Assembly (NCBI GenBank): GCA_003268905.1
Contig: QLTU01000020.1
Span: 1 to 64,000, forward strand
From: Acidovorax defluvii
Lineage (GTDB): Bacteria > Pseudomonadota > Gammaproteobacteria > Burkholderiales > Burkholderiaceae_C
Length of the DNA: 64,000 nt
Direction of reading: 5' to 3'
Shown here: positions 1 through 6,927 of the stretch, piece by piece
Numbering within the stretch: position 1 is the stretch's first letter
Layout: every line of letters starts with the position of its first letter
Notes under the pieces: model-generated
The model's input: only the letters and a program-made list of their open reading frames with translations
Database searches by the model: none
Told to the model about the DNA's origin: nothing
Made by a program: the position numbers and the translations under genes

Positions 1-132
1 AAGCGCCTGTGGGGATTCACCAAGGTGCGCTACCGCGGGCTTCAGAAGAACGCCACGCGGGCGTTCACGGCCTTGGCGCTGGCCAACATTTACCTGTGCC
101 GCGGTCATCTGTTGGGACAGGTGCGCCCGTAA
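1..132 (+). mobile_element. IS5-family transposase, 3' end (partial)
   Basis: The frame is open from base 1 to TAA at 130-132 and encodes the last 43 residues of a DDE transposase. It includes the segment KVRYRGLQKN followed by ALANIYLCR, which matches the usual C-terminal end of IS5-group transposases. The catalytic residues would lie upstream, outside the window. No clear terminal inverted repeat could be fixed in the roughly 160 bases after the stop, so the right edge of the element is not defined. Whether the element is intact cannot be judged from this fragment. Confidence 0.7.
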
Positions 133-293
133 GGGCGGAAATCGGGCCTCAGCGCCCCGCGAACTGCCCAAATGGGCCGCGCGAGAGGCATAAAAGTCCA
201 AAAAACTGCGTCATCCAGGTTTGCGCGGAAATTTTCGACGGCTTGTTCAGCGTAGCCTTAACCTTGCCGCCTAGCCCCGCTAGAGCACTCCCC

Positions 294-632
294 ATGCCAG
301 ACCTTGCCCCTCAACTGCTCCGCATCGACACCCCCGAAGGGCCGTGTGCGCAGCTGCGTGGGCGTTGGGGGGCGGCAGAAATGGGCGAGCGCACGCAGTG
401 GCGCGCCCTCCAGCGCCAGCTGGCCGCTGCTGCGCCCAGTGCTGATTTGGGCTGGGACTTGCGCGGCCTACAGTGGCTGGACCACGTTGGCGCGCAGCTG
501 CTGTGGAACCACTGGGGGCGCGCATGGCCGCAGCGCCTTGACGTTGCTGACAGCCAGCGCGCTCTGCTGGAGCGCGCCGCGCAGTTCAGCCACGCGCCGC
601 TGCCGCCCGAGCCGTGGCGCCTGAACTATTGA
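294..632 (+). pseudogene. STAS-like N-terminal piece of an MlaE-type permease, truncated
   Basis: The frame starts at ATG 294 and encodes 112 residues. It resembles the N-terminal STAS-like domain (DLRGLQWLDHVGAQLLW) found before the membrane permease domain in some betaproteobacterial MlaE-family lipid ABC permeases. A full permease would need about 250 more residues with membrane segments. Here the frame stops where a 115-bp inverted-repeat element begins (TATTGATCC at 627), and no permease sequence follows. I therefore read it as a gene cut off by a rearrangement or insertion next to the IS5 remnant. A free-standing small STAS protein is the alternative. No strong ribosome-binding site is visible. 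Confidence 0.45.
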
Positions 633-741
633 TCCGGCAGGCTTTATTCGTAAACCTTGCTCGGGCTGAGGTGTCGAAGCCCCTCGACGGGCTCAAGTTG
701 AACGGCATCGGGACTCTGCAATAAACCGTGCCGGATCAATA
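627..741. repeat. 115-bp element with perfect 13-bp terminal inverted repeats
   Basis: TATTGATCCGGCA at 627-639 is the exact reverse complement of TGCCGGATCAATA at 729-741, and partial pairing continues inward (GGCTTTATT against AATAAACC). The interior holds a motif of the TCGAAGCCCCTCGACGGGCTCAA kind, split here by description, that is itself partly palindromic. The size and ends fit a MITE or a compound REP element. It supplies the stop codon of the truncated upstream gene. Confidence 0.6.
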
Positions 742-744
742 AAT

Positions 745-764
745 GGGGTCAGACTCCAATTAAT
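745..764. repeat. REP-like motif GGGGTCAGACTCCAATTA
   Basis: The motif TGGGGTCAGACTCCA is an imperfect palindrome of a kind often seen around REP-associated (RAYT, IS200-like) transposases in proteobacteria. It lies directly beside the 115-bp inverted-repeat element. No transposase of that family is in the window, so any mobilisation would be in trans. The family assignment is from memory of the motif, not from a search. Confidence 0.4.
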
Positions 765-842
765 CTATCTGCACTGCACAACCAGATCGGCGTCACGGGG
801 CCCAAGTTTGGTAAAGATGGCGCATTCAGGTCCATCACAGCT

Positions 843-886
843 GTTGCATGTAACGGACCTTGCATGCTACAGTGCTACATGTAACG
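843..886 (+). promoter_or_regulatory. Putative MazE/MazF operator repeats
   Basis: GTTGCATGTAACG (843-855) and GCTACATGTAACG (874-886) are two copies of a near-palindromic 12-13-mer spaced 31 bp apart, about three helical turns, with a related GCATGCTAC between them. They sit just upstream of the antitoxin start. Type II toxin-antitoxin modules commonly repress themselves through such paired sites. This is inference from position and symmetry. Confidence 0.45.
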
Positions 887-904
887 ATTTTCCAGGAGAA
901 TTTC

Positions 905-1126
905 ATGGCTTCATCCGTTGCAGCACGGGTTCAAAAGCGGCGTTTGGCGATGCGCATGGCGGGGCTTCGCCCTGTCCAAATCTGGGTGCCTGACACGCGC
1001 CAACCAGGTTTTGCACAAGAATGCCGCCGCCAATCGCAAATAGCCTCTCAAGTCGACGTGGCCGACGCGGACATGGAACGCTTCATGGATGCGGCCTTGG
1101 CAGATGTGGGCGGCTGGACGGACTGA
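905..1126 (+). CDS. mazE: Antitoxin, MazE family (DUF3018 type)
   Basis: This 73-residue protein should bind and neutralise the MazF-type ribonuclease encoded directly downstream. The start at ATG 905 is favoured because AGGAGA lies 6-11 bases upstream. Earlier in-frame ATGs lack such a site and would run through the putative operator. The segment VAARVQKRRLAMRMAGLRPVQIWVPDTR is split here as VAARVQKRR and GLRPVQIWVPDTR, the characteristic core of this antitoxin family. An acidic C-terminus (DADMERFMDAAL) would contact the toxin. The stop overlaps the toxin start (TGATG at 1124-1128), so the pair is translationally coupled. Confidence 0.85.
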   Translation: MASSVAARVQKRRLAMRMAGLRPVQIWVPDTRQPGFAQECRRQSQIASQVDVADADMERFMDAALADVGGWTD

Positions 1127-1449
1127 TGCGGGGCGACTTTGTGACCATCGCCATTCAGGGCGACTTTGGCAAACCGCGGCCCGCCCTGGTGATTCAGGCC
1201 GATCCCTTCAACGAGCATGCAACCGTGACGGTGTTACCAGTGACGAGCACCCTGGCTGTCGCGCCACTGCTGCGTGTCTCCGTCGAGCCAGGTCCTGGGA
1301 GCGGCTTGCAAAAGCCTTCTCAGGTGATGGTAGACAAGGCAGTGACCGTGAAGCGCGACAAGGTGGGGCCAGCCTTTGGACGCATCGAAGCCGAGACGCT
1401 GGTGGAGGTTGAGCGTTGCCTGGCGGTGTTTCTAGGAATCGTCAAATAA
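1126..1449 (+). CDS. mazF: Toxin, MazF/PemK-type endoribonuclease
   Basis: This 107-residue protein is a predicted sequence-specific mRNA interferase, toxic when free of its antitoxin. It begins MRGDFVTIAI and contains GKPRPALVIQ, the usual start and first strands of the PemK/MazF SH3-like fold, then VLPVTST and SQVMVDKAVTVKRDKVG in their expected order. Its length is normal for the family, so the module looks intact. The start codon overlaps the antitoxin stop. The gene lies between a truncated permease fragment and a broken moaC copy, which fits an accessory insertion. The cleavage target cannot be read from sequence. Confidence 0.88.
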   Translation: MRGDFVTIAIQGDFGKPRPALVIQADPFNEHATVTVLPVTSTLAVAPLLRVSVEPGPGSGLQKPSQVMVDKAVTVKRDKVGPAFGRIEAETLVEVERCLAVFLGIVK

Positions 1450-1510
1450 CAATCATGGGGGATGGAACCCTATTTGGTGCTCCGTTTCAGGGCGTAATGG
1501 TGTTGTGTCA

Positions 1511-1960
1511 ACAGCCACTCAGCCCGCAACCCCGCCACAAAACTCCCCGACTTCCCCCCGTGCTTTTCCACCACGCGCACGTCGTGGATGGACATGCCGC
1601 GGTCCACGGCCTTGCACATGTCGTAGATGGTGAGCAGGGCCACCTGCACGGCGGTGAGGGCTTCCATCTCTACGCCGGTGGGGCCGACGGTTTCCACGGT
1701 TGCGACACAAAATATGCCTGTAGCGCCCGGTTGGCGTGCGCTGGCAGCTTCAAATTCAATAGCAATTCTGGTCAGCGCCAGCGGGTGGCACAGCGGGATG
1801 AGGTCGCTGGTTTTCTTGGCGGCCATGATGCCGGCGATGCCGGCGATGCGGGTGATGCCCAGCACATCGCCTTTTTTGGCGGTGCCGGCTTCGATGAGGG
1901 CCAGGGTGGCGGGCAGCATTTCGATGCGGCCGCTGGCGATGGCGATGCGGTGCGCGGAAA
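1511..1960 (-). pseudogene. Partial duplicate of moaC, 5' end missing
   Basis: This minus-strand stretch matches the intact moaC at 2722-3219 almost base for base from about codon 26 to the 3' end. By eye there are about 15 mismatches over roughly 425 bp, plus a 9-bp in-frame duplication that turns [10 protein letters not shown] into [13 protein letters not shown]. The first 25 or so codons, including the start, are absent. The 3' end is altered so the frame runs on to about 1470. An open frame extends upstream to 2201, but it crosses brnT on the opposite strand and has no MoaC-like sequence there. It is unlikely to make a working enzyme. Most mismatches fall in the REP-like segment 1711-1765. 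Confidence 0.8.
1711..1765. repeat. REP-like segment within the moaC duplicate
   Basis: AATATGCCTGTAGCGCCCGG then TTGGCGTGCGCTGGCAGCTT and CAAATTCAATAGCAA follows the layout of the palindromic repeat family (TATGCCTnTAGCGC ... GCGCTnGCAGCT ... AATAGC), though degraded in the central arms. It is the most divergent part of the alignment between the two moaC copies. Confidence 0.55.
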
Positions 1961-2054
1961 TCACTCGGCCATGGGGTTGGGGCTGCCATGGGGTCATGCG
2001 TCCAATGGATTGCAGTGAAATGCCAGCAGTGGGCCATTGAACTACACTTGCTCT

Positions 2055-2342
2055 ATGCAGTTCGAATGGGATGAAGTGAAAAGCGAGGCGTGCTTTCGCC
2101 AGCGCGGCTTTGATTTCGCTTACGCAGCGCGGGCCTTTTTCGATCCAGATCGCTTGGTACACGCTGACACCCGGCGTCTTTATGGCGAAGACAGGTATCA
2201 ATTGCTGGGCACGATAGAGCAGCGTCTTTTCGTGGTGGTCTATACGCCACGCAAAGATGCCATGCGCATCATCTCAGCACGCAAAGCCAACCAAAGAGAG
2301 GTAGCACACTATGGAAACAAAGACAGTTCGCATCACCCTTGA
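2055..2342 (+). CDS. brnT: BrnT-family toxin
   Basis: This 95-residue protein is a predicted type II toxin of the BrnT ribonuclease family, which has a RelE-like fold. It shows FEWDEVKSE at the N-terminus, the central GEDRYQLLG segment and [19 protein letters not shown] near the C-terminus, all hallmark positions of the family. ATG 2055 is preferred over an upstream ATG because the family begins MxFEWDE. The 3' end overlaps the antitoxin gene by 32 bases, so the two must be co-translated. The module is bracketed by the two moaC copies. Confidence 0.88.
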   Translation: MQFEWDEVKSEACFRQRGFDFAYAARAFFDPDRLVHADTRRLYGEDRYQLLGTIEQRLFVVVYTPRKDAMRIISARKANQREVAHYGNKDSSHHP

Positions 2343-2652
2343 CCCAGGCATACCAGCATCGCAATTGCCAGGCCGGCTGGATATAGGGCGGGTGGATGCC
2401 ACGACCGATGCAGATATTGCGGCGCAGCATGCGGCAGATGAGGCCGCCGCCATGCAAGATGCCGCCCAATTCGCTCGGCGTGTGCGCAGGCGCCTGGGAT
2501 TGAGCCAGGCCGAGTTGGCTGCGCGCATCCAGGTCTCGCTCGACACCATTCGTAACTGGGAACAAGGCAAGCGCAGCCCGACGGGCGCGGCCAAAGCTTT
2601 GCTCAAGGTGCTGGACAAGGCGCCGGAAGCGGCTTTGGCGGCGTTGCACTGA
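2311..2652 (+). CDS. BrnA-like antitoxin with XRE-type helix-turn-helix
   Basis: This 113-residue protein is the predicted antitoxin and autorepressor of the BrnT toxin, whose gene it overlaps by 32 bases. Residues 1-50 form a variable toxin-binding region. Residues 53-101 form an XRE-like helix-turn-helix: LGLSQAELAARIQVSLDTI, followed by the typical IRNWEQGKRSPTG. Classical BrnA carries a ribbon-helix-helix domain, so this is the HTH-bearing variant of the partner. It starts [10 protein letters not shown], with GAGAGGT 9 or so bases upstream acting as ribosome-binding site inside the toxin gene. Confidence 0.82.
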   Translation: METKTVRITLDPGIPASQLPGRLDIGRVDATTDADIAAQHAADEAAAMQDAAQFARRVRRRLGLSQAELAARIQVSLDTIRNWEQGKRSPTGAAKALLKVLDKAPEAALAALH

Positions 2653-2721
2653 TGCTCTGAGGTGGCCAGTGCCCCATTGATTGCCCTGCCTTCGAGTGCA
2701 GTTTGCTGCACATACAACCGC

Positions 2722-3219
2722 TTAGCCCGCCGCCCCCGCCACAAAACTCCCCGACTTCCCCCCGTGCTTTTCCACCACGCGCACATCGTGGATGGACATG
2801 CCGCGGTCCACGGCCTTGCACATGTCGTAAATGGTGAGCAGGGCCACCTGCACGGCGGTGAGGGCTTCCATCTCGACGCCGGTGGGGCCGACGGTTTCCA
2901 CGGTTGCGGCACAAAATATGCCTGTAGTGCCCGGCTGTCGTGCGCTAGCAGCTTCAAATTCAATAGCAACGCGGGTCAACGCCAGCGGGTGGCACAGCGG
3001 GATGAGGTCGCTGGTTTTCTTGGCGGCCATGATGCCGGCGATGCGGGCGATGCCCAGCACGTCGCCTTTTTTGGCGTTGCCGGCTTCGATGAGGGCCAGG
3101 GTGGCGGGCAGCATTTCGATGCGGCCGCTGGCGATGGCGATGCGGTGCGTGGCGGCCTTGGCGGCCACGTCGACCATGTGGGCCTGGCCCTGGGCGTCAA
3201 AGTGGGTGAGTGCGGACAT
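2722..3219 (-). CDS. moaC: Cyclic pyranopterin monophosphate synthase MoaC
   Basis: MoaC converts the GTP-derived intermediate made by MoaA into cyclic pyranopterin monophosphate in molybdenum cofactor synthesis (cytoplasm). The 165-residue product has all family blocks: [13 protein letters not shown] (68-79), [13 protein letters not shown] (111-123), IYDMCKAVD (130-138) and EKHGGKSG (150-157). ATG 3219 ([11 protein letters not shown]) is chosen over an in-frame start at 3252 because the family begins at this point. Residues about 84-104 are encoded by a REP-like segment (2915-2969) and are less typical of MoaC. The gene is divergent from the BepA-like protease gene, and a partial copy lies at 1511-1960. 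Confidence 0.93.
   Translation of the reverse strand: MSALTHFDAQGQAHMVDVAAKAATHRIAIASGRIEMLPATLALIEAGNAKKGDVLGIARIAGIMAAKKTSDLIPLCHPLALTRVAIEFEAASARQPGTTGIFCAATVETVGPTGVEMEALTAVQVALLTIYDMCKAVDRGMSIHDVRVVEKHGGKSGSFVAGAAG
2915..2969. repeat. REP-like segment within intact moaC
   Basis: AATATGCCTGTAGTGCCCGG then CTGTCGTGCGCTAGCAGCTT and CAAATTCAATAGCAA. It encodes MoaC residues about 84-104 on the minus strand and resembles a worn copy of the palindromic repeat. Confidence 0.55.
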
Positions 3220-3348
3220 GGCGGGGTAACCAGGTGAATCGGTGGGGAACATTCGGGCAAAGGGGCATCATACGTGCATGTGGAATAGCCAATGCACCCC
3301 TTCCAGGCCGTGGGCCGATGTCTCTGCAGCAGCACAGAAAATCAAGCC

Positions 3349-3404
3349 AAATATGCCCTTGGTGCATGCTGGACGTGCGCTGGTAGCTTCTTTATTGATA
3401 GCAA
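3349..3404. repeat. REP-like segment at the start of the BepA-like gene
   Basis: AAATATGCCCTTGGTGCATG then CTGGACGTGCGCTGGTAGCT and TCTTTATTGATAGCAA has the outer blocks of the repeat family (ATATGCC, GCGCTnGTAGCT, TTGATAGCAA). It contains the ATG and the hydrophobic signal-peptide codons of the protease gene. Confidence 0.55.
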
Positions 3405-4861
3405 TGGGCGCGGGTGCCGCGCTGCCCGCCGTAGCCCAGCCCAGCTTGCCCACCCTGGGCGATGGCAGTGCCCTCACCACGGGCGAAGAGCGCCGGCTAG
3501 GCGACCGCATCATCCGCGAGCTGTACCGCGACCCCGATTACATCGATGACCCCGTGCTGGTGGAATATGTGCAGGGGCTGTGGCAGGCGCTGCTGGCGGC
3601 TGCGCGGGCGCGCGGCGAGCTCTCGCCCGAGCTGGACGAGCGCTTTGCCTGGGAGGTGCTGCTGGGGCGTGACCGCACGGTGAATGCCTTTGCGCTGCCC
3701 GGTGGCTACCTGGGTGTGCACCTGGGCCTGATTGGCGTGGTGGCCACGCGTGACGAGCTGGCCTCGGTGCTGGCGCACGAGTTGAGCCATGTCACCCAGC
3801 GCCATATTTCGCGCCTGATCGCGCAGCAAAGCCGCCAGACGCCGCTGCTGGTGGGCGCCATGGTGCTGGCCGCACTGGCCGCCAGCAAGAACCCGGGGGC
3901 CGCGCAGGCCATGGTGGTGGGCGGCCAGGCGGTGGCCATGCAGAACCAGCTCAATTTTTCGCGCGACATGGAGCGCGAGGCGGATCGCATTGGCTATGGG
4001 TTGATGGAGCCGTCGGGGTTTGCGCCGCAGGGTTTTGTCGGCATGTTCGACAAGCTGCAGCAGGCCAACCGCCTCAATGACAACGGCTCGTGGCCCTATT
4101 TGCGCAGCCACCCGCTGACCACTCAGCGCATGGCCGACATGCAGTCGCGACTGCCGCCCGGGGGCGCGGTGCAGCCTGTGGCACCCGGCCTGGAGCACGC
4201 CATGGTGGCCGCACGGGCCCGCGTGTTATCGAACCCGGGGGTGGATGCATTGCGGCTGTGGATTGCCGAGCCCCAGAGCACCGGCTTTGCCAGCCAGCCC
4301 GCCGCCCGCCGTGCTGCGGCCTGGTACACCGCCGCGCTGGCCAGCAGCCAGCTGCGGGATTTTGCGGCGGCACGCACGGCCCAGGCGAAGCTGGACGAGG
4401 TGGTGCGGGGCGATGCCGCCGCCCACCGCCAGTCGCAGCGGCTGGCGGCCGAGATCGAGTTGGCCGCCGGGCTGCCCGAAGCGGCGCTGCAGCGGCTGCC
4501 CCAAGAGACAGGCAGGCCCGAGCTGGTGCTGCGCACGCAGGCCCTGCTGCGCGTGGGCCGACCGGCCGAGGTGACGGGGGCCCTGCAGACCTGGGTGGTC
4601 ACGCATCCGCACGATGCTGCCGCATGGCAGCTGCTGGCAAGTGCGTGGCAGGCGCAGGGGCAGCCACTGCGGGCAGTGCGCGCCGAGGCTGAATCGCACG
4701 CCGCTCGTTACGACTATGCGGCAGCGGTAGACCGCTTCAAGGCCGGGCAGGACCTGGCACGCAAAAGCAGCAGTGCTGCCGACTACATCGAGGCGTCCAT
4801 CATCGACACGCGATTGCGCGCGATGGAGCTACTTCTTAAAGAGCAGGCCGCCGAGCGCTGA
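3353..4861 (+). CDS. bepA: M48-family periplasmic metalloprotease, BepA-like, with TPR region
   Basis: This is a predicted zinc protease and chaperone of outer-membrane protein assembly in the periplasm, related to E. coli BepA (YfgC). At 502 residues it is close to family length. Residues 1-29 form a signal peptide ending AVAQP. The zinc site is HELSH at 142-146, with the third ligand Glu209 in DMEREADRIG. The C-terminal half is Ala-rich and helical, as expected for TPR repeats. ATG 3353 gives the best signal peptide; in-frame ATGs at 3281 and 3242 would add an unlikely leader. The first 17 codons overlap a REP-like segment (3349-3404). The gene ends tail-to-tail over the last 33 bp of the next gene. 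Confidence 0.85.
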   Translation: MPLVHAGRALVASLLIAMGAGAALPAVAQPSLPTLGDGSALTTGEERRLGDRIIRELYRDPDYIDDPVLVEYVQGLWQALLAAARARGELSPELDERFAWEVLLGRDRTVNAFALPGGYLGVHLGLIGVVATRDELASVLAHELSHVTQRHISRLIAQQSRQTPLLVGAMVLAALAASKNPGAAQAMVVGGQAVAMQNQLNFSRDMEREADRIGYGLMEPSGFAPQGFVGMFDKLQQANRLNDNGSWPYLRSHPLTTQRMADMQSRLPPGGAVQPVAPGLEHAMVAARARVLSNPGVDALRLWIAEPQSTGFASQPAARRAAAWYTAALASSQLRDFAAARTAQAKLDEVVRGDAAAHRQSQRLAAEIELAAGLPEAALQRLPQETGRPELVLRTQALLRVGRPAEVTGALQTWVVTHPHDAAAWQLLASAWQAQGQPLRAVRAEAESHAARYDYAAAVDRFKAGQDLARKSSSAADYIEASIIDTRLRAMELLLKEQAAER

Positions 4862-5182
4862 TTCGATCAGCAAACCCAGCACCGAATAAATCAGCGAGCC
4901 CAGCAGCGCAGCGCCAAAGCCCGTGACATGAAAGCCGTCCAGCACCCCCGCTGCGGCCCAGAACATGAAGGCGTTGATCACAAAGAGAAACAGGCCCACG
5001 GTGACGATGGTCACCGGCAGCGTCAGCACCACCAGCACGGGGCGCAACACGGCGTTGAACAGGCCAATGACAAACGCCGCAATCAGCGCCGAGGTGAAGC
5101 TTTGCACTTGCACGCCGCTGTAGAGGTAAGCCACCAGCAGCAGCGCCGCAGCGCTGAGCAGCCATTTGAGTAGGAGTTTCAT
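4829..5182 (-). CDS. Small integral membrane protein, phage holin/YvlD-like (DUF360)
   Basis: This 117-residue, very hydrophobic protein has four predicted membrane segments (about residues 5-22, 30-48, 54-78 and 88-112). The pattern FVIGLFNAVLRPVLVVLTLP is characteristic of the YvlD/phage-holin-4-like superfamily. Members are widespread in bacteria and their function is mostly unknown; some are linked to envelope stress. The 3' end overlaps the protease gene by 33 bp in convergent orientation. The upstream 430 bp contains no recognisable gene. Confidence 0.8.
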   Translation of the reverse strand: MKLLLKWLLSAAALLLVAYLYSGVQVQSFTSALIAAFVIGLFNAVLRPVLVVLTLPVTIVTVGLFLFVINAFMFWAAAGVLDGFHVTGFGAALLGSLIYSVLGLLIESALGGLLFKK

Positions 5183-5614
5183 GCGCGCAGAATAGCACCG
5201 CGCGGGCGGTGGCGGCTTTCATCTAACGCGGAGCCACAGGCTGTTCGGGAGGAGTCCTTGAGCGGGCTTTGGACAGGCCCGTCGAAGCCAAGGCGACTGG
5301 ATCGGGGAATGCACAGCGCCCGCACAGTGCCCAGTCGGGTCCGCAGGCCAGGTAAGGTGCACAGATACGACTGTCGGCATGGCGCCGTGGTCGCAGCGCC
5401 ATGAGCGGTCGGATCGGCGGCAGCGTCCGGCCTTCCGGGCCGCCAACTGTCCGCCATGAGGGCAGATCTGCCGCACGTGGGCTGCGTCGTTCGCCAACAC
5501 AACGATGTCCACTCCACCTTCGATATTGGAGGGGCCAATGACAAAGGGAGCGCAAGGCCCCCTTTGTGTCACTCAGTGCGCCGGATGGCGCGCAGGTTAA
5601 GTGTCAGATCTCCA
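5183..5614. other. 432-bp intergenic region without a recognisable gene
   Basis: Several open frames cross this stretch on the minus strand (for example 5219-5572), but none has a family signature, a good ribosome-binding site or consistent third-position bias. Around 5243-5300 there is a GTCGAAGCC-containing motif similar to that inside the 115-bp inverted-repeat element at 627-741. The stretch may hold decayed coding sequence or a mobile-element remnant. Confidence 0.4.
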
Positions 5615-6343
5615 TCAGCCCTGAGCGGGTGCAGCGGCTGCGCGGCGCGCCAGAATGGCGCGGCCCGCCAGCAACACCAGCAGGGCACCTGCCACGCTGG
5701 CTGCGTAGCGGATGGTGTCGGTTTGCGCGATCTTGAACATCCACTGCCACTTGTCGGGGTTGGCAAAAACGGGGTCGGTTACCAGCATGCCGCCCGCAAT
5801 CCAGCCCAGCAGCATGCCGCCCAGCGTGATGATCATGGGGAAACGCTCCATGAGCTTGATGACCAGCTGGCTGCCCCAGACGATGATCGGGATCGAGATC
5901 AGCAGGCCCAGCACCACCAGCAGGAACTGGTGCTCACCAGCGTTCTGCGCGGCACCGGCAATGGCGATCACGTTGTCCACGCTCATCACCAGGTCGGCCA
6001 CGATGATGGTCTTGATGGCCGCCAGCAGCTTGTCGCTGGTCTGGATGTCGCCATGGCCGTCTTCATCGGGGGCCAGCAGCTTCACGCCAATCCACACCAG
6101 CAGCAGCGCGCCCACGAACTTGAGGAACGGCAGGGCCAGCAGCGTCATGGCAAACGCGATCAGGATCACGCGCAGCACGATGGCGCCAGCGGTGCCCCAG
6201 ATGATGCCCTTGGCACGCTGGGCGGGCGGCAGCTTGCGGCAGGCCAGGGCAATGACTACGGCGTTGTCGCCACCCAGCAGGATGTCGATGATGATGATCT
6301 GGCCGAGTGCGAGCCAGAATTCGGGCGATGCCAAAAAGTCCAT
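5615..6343 (-). CDS. TerC-family membrane protein, probable manganese exporter
   Basis: This 242-residue polytopic protein belongs to the TerC family. It has seven predicted membrane helices and the family's acidic intramembrane motifs LLGGDNAVVIALA (about 23-35) and DLVMSVDNVIAIAG (about 120-133). Several TerC proteins under yybP-ykoY riboswitches export Mn(II), and such a riboswitch lies upstream here (6498-6650). The start ATG 6343 is supported by GAGGAA 5 bases upstream. A longer frame from 6367 lacks a site. A role in manganese efflux is inferred from family plus riboswitch. Confidence 0.88.
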   Translation of the reverse strand: MDFLASPEFWLALGQIIIIDILLGGDNAVVIALACRKLPPAQRAKGIIWGTAGAIVLRVILIAFAMTLLALPFLKFVGALLLVWIGVKLLAPDEDGHGDIQTSDKLLAAIKTIIVADLVMSVDNVIAIAGAAQNAGEHQFLLVVLGLLISIPIIVWGSQLVIKLMERFPMIITLGGMLLGWIAGGMLVTDPVFANPDKWQWMFKIAQTDTIRYAASVAGALLVLLAGRAILARRAAAAPAQG

Positions 6344-6497
6344 AAATTCCTCAATAACAATAGGCAAAAGGACGACCTGGCAGCCACTGTAGCGCCGAGA
6401 CCATCCAGGGGATGGGGGGGCCTGCGGTGGGCGGATCAGGGGTGTTGCGCAAACAGCGGGGTTGCGACGGGACGCCTTGATCAGCCCACGATGGGCC

Positions 6498-6650
6498 CAT
6501 CAAAGGTCTTGCTCGGCCTCACACCCTGGTGGGTGCCAAACCCGGACCGCCGGAAGCGATGCTTCGTGATGACGACGGTTCCGATGCCATGCCCACGATC
6601 GCCATTGACTGCCACGGCCGGAACGCATGTCGGGAGCTACTCCCCTTCGA
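6498..6650 (-). promoter_or_regulatory. yybP-ykoY (manganese) riboswitch
   Basis: Read on the minus strand, the stretch begins AAGGGGAGTAGC (near 6648-6637) and ends GGCCGAGCAAGACCTTTG (near 6518-6501). These are the two conserved sequence blocks of the yybP-ykoY class, in the right order and about 150 nt apart. Paired arms GTTTGGCACCC and GGGTGTGAGGCC-like segments lie between. The TerC gene starts about 155 nt downstream. I see no clear intrinsic terminator between aptamer and gene, so the switching mechanism (transcription or translation) is open. Confidence 0.88.
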
Positions 6651-6727
6651 AGCGGCGATTGGAACACAGGCAGCGCCGCGCGTGCAAGCCAGAGGCCATG
6701 GCAGCGCCCGCTTTTTTTCAAGGAAAA

Positions 6728-6771
6728 TTGGCCTAAAGTGCTTGATGGATAAGCGCAAGCAGCTATCAAAA
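6728..6771. repeat. Comamonadaceae-type palindromic repeat
   Basis: The copy reads GTGCTTGATGGATAAGCGC at its core, flanked by GGCCTAAA and AGCAGCTATCAAAA. It lies between the riboswitch and the next plus-strand gene. It matches the other copies listed here in core palindrome and flanks. Confidence 0.75.
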
Positions 6772-6927
6772 CAGGAGTTCACAAAGCCCGACCGGGCACC
6801 CTGCGCCGTTACTGAACTGTTGCTGCACCGTCCCTGCACCGCGCAGGGCCACCGGCGCGGCTCCTCACCCACTGCGCCCGGCGCCACTATCATCCACGCC
6901 CTGTTGCCCTTATTGCAACTGCACGCC

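Noticed and set aside
1470-2201. Fusion of a novel N-terminus to MoaC
   Set aside because: The upstream part crosses brnT on the other strand, has no MoaC homology and no ribosome-binding site; the frame is open by chance next to a partial duplicate.
5219-5572. 117-codon minus-strand open frame as a gene
   Set aside because: No family resemblance, no ribosome-binding site, and overlapping frames on the same strand are equally open.
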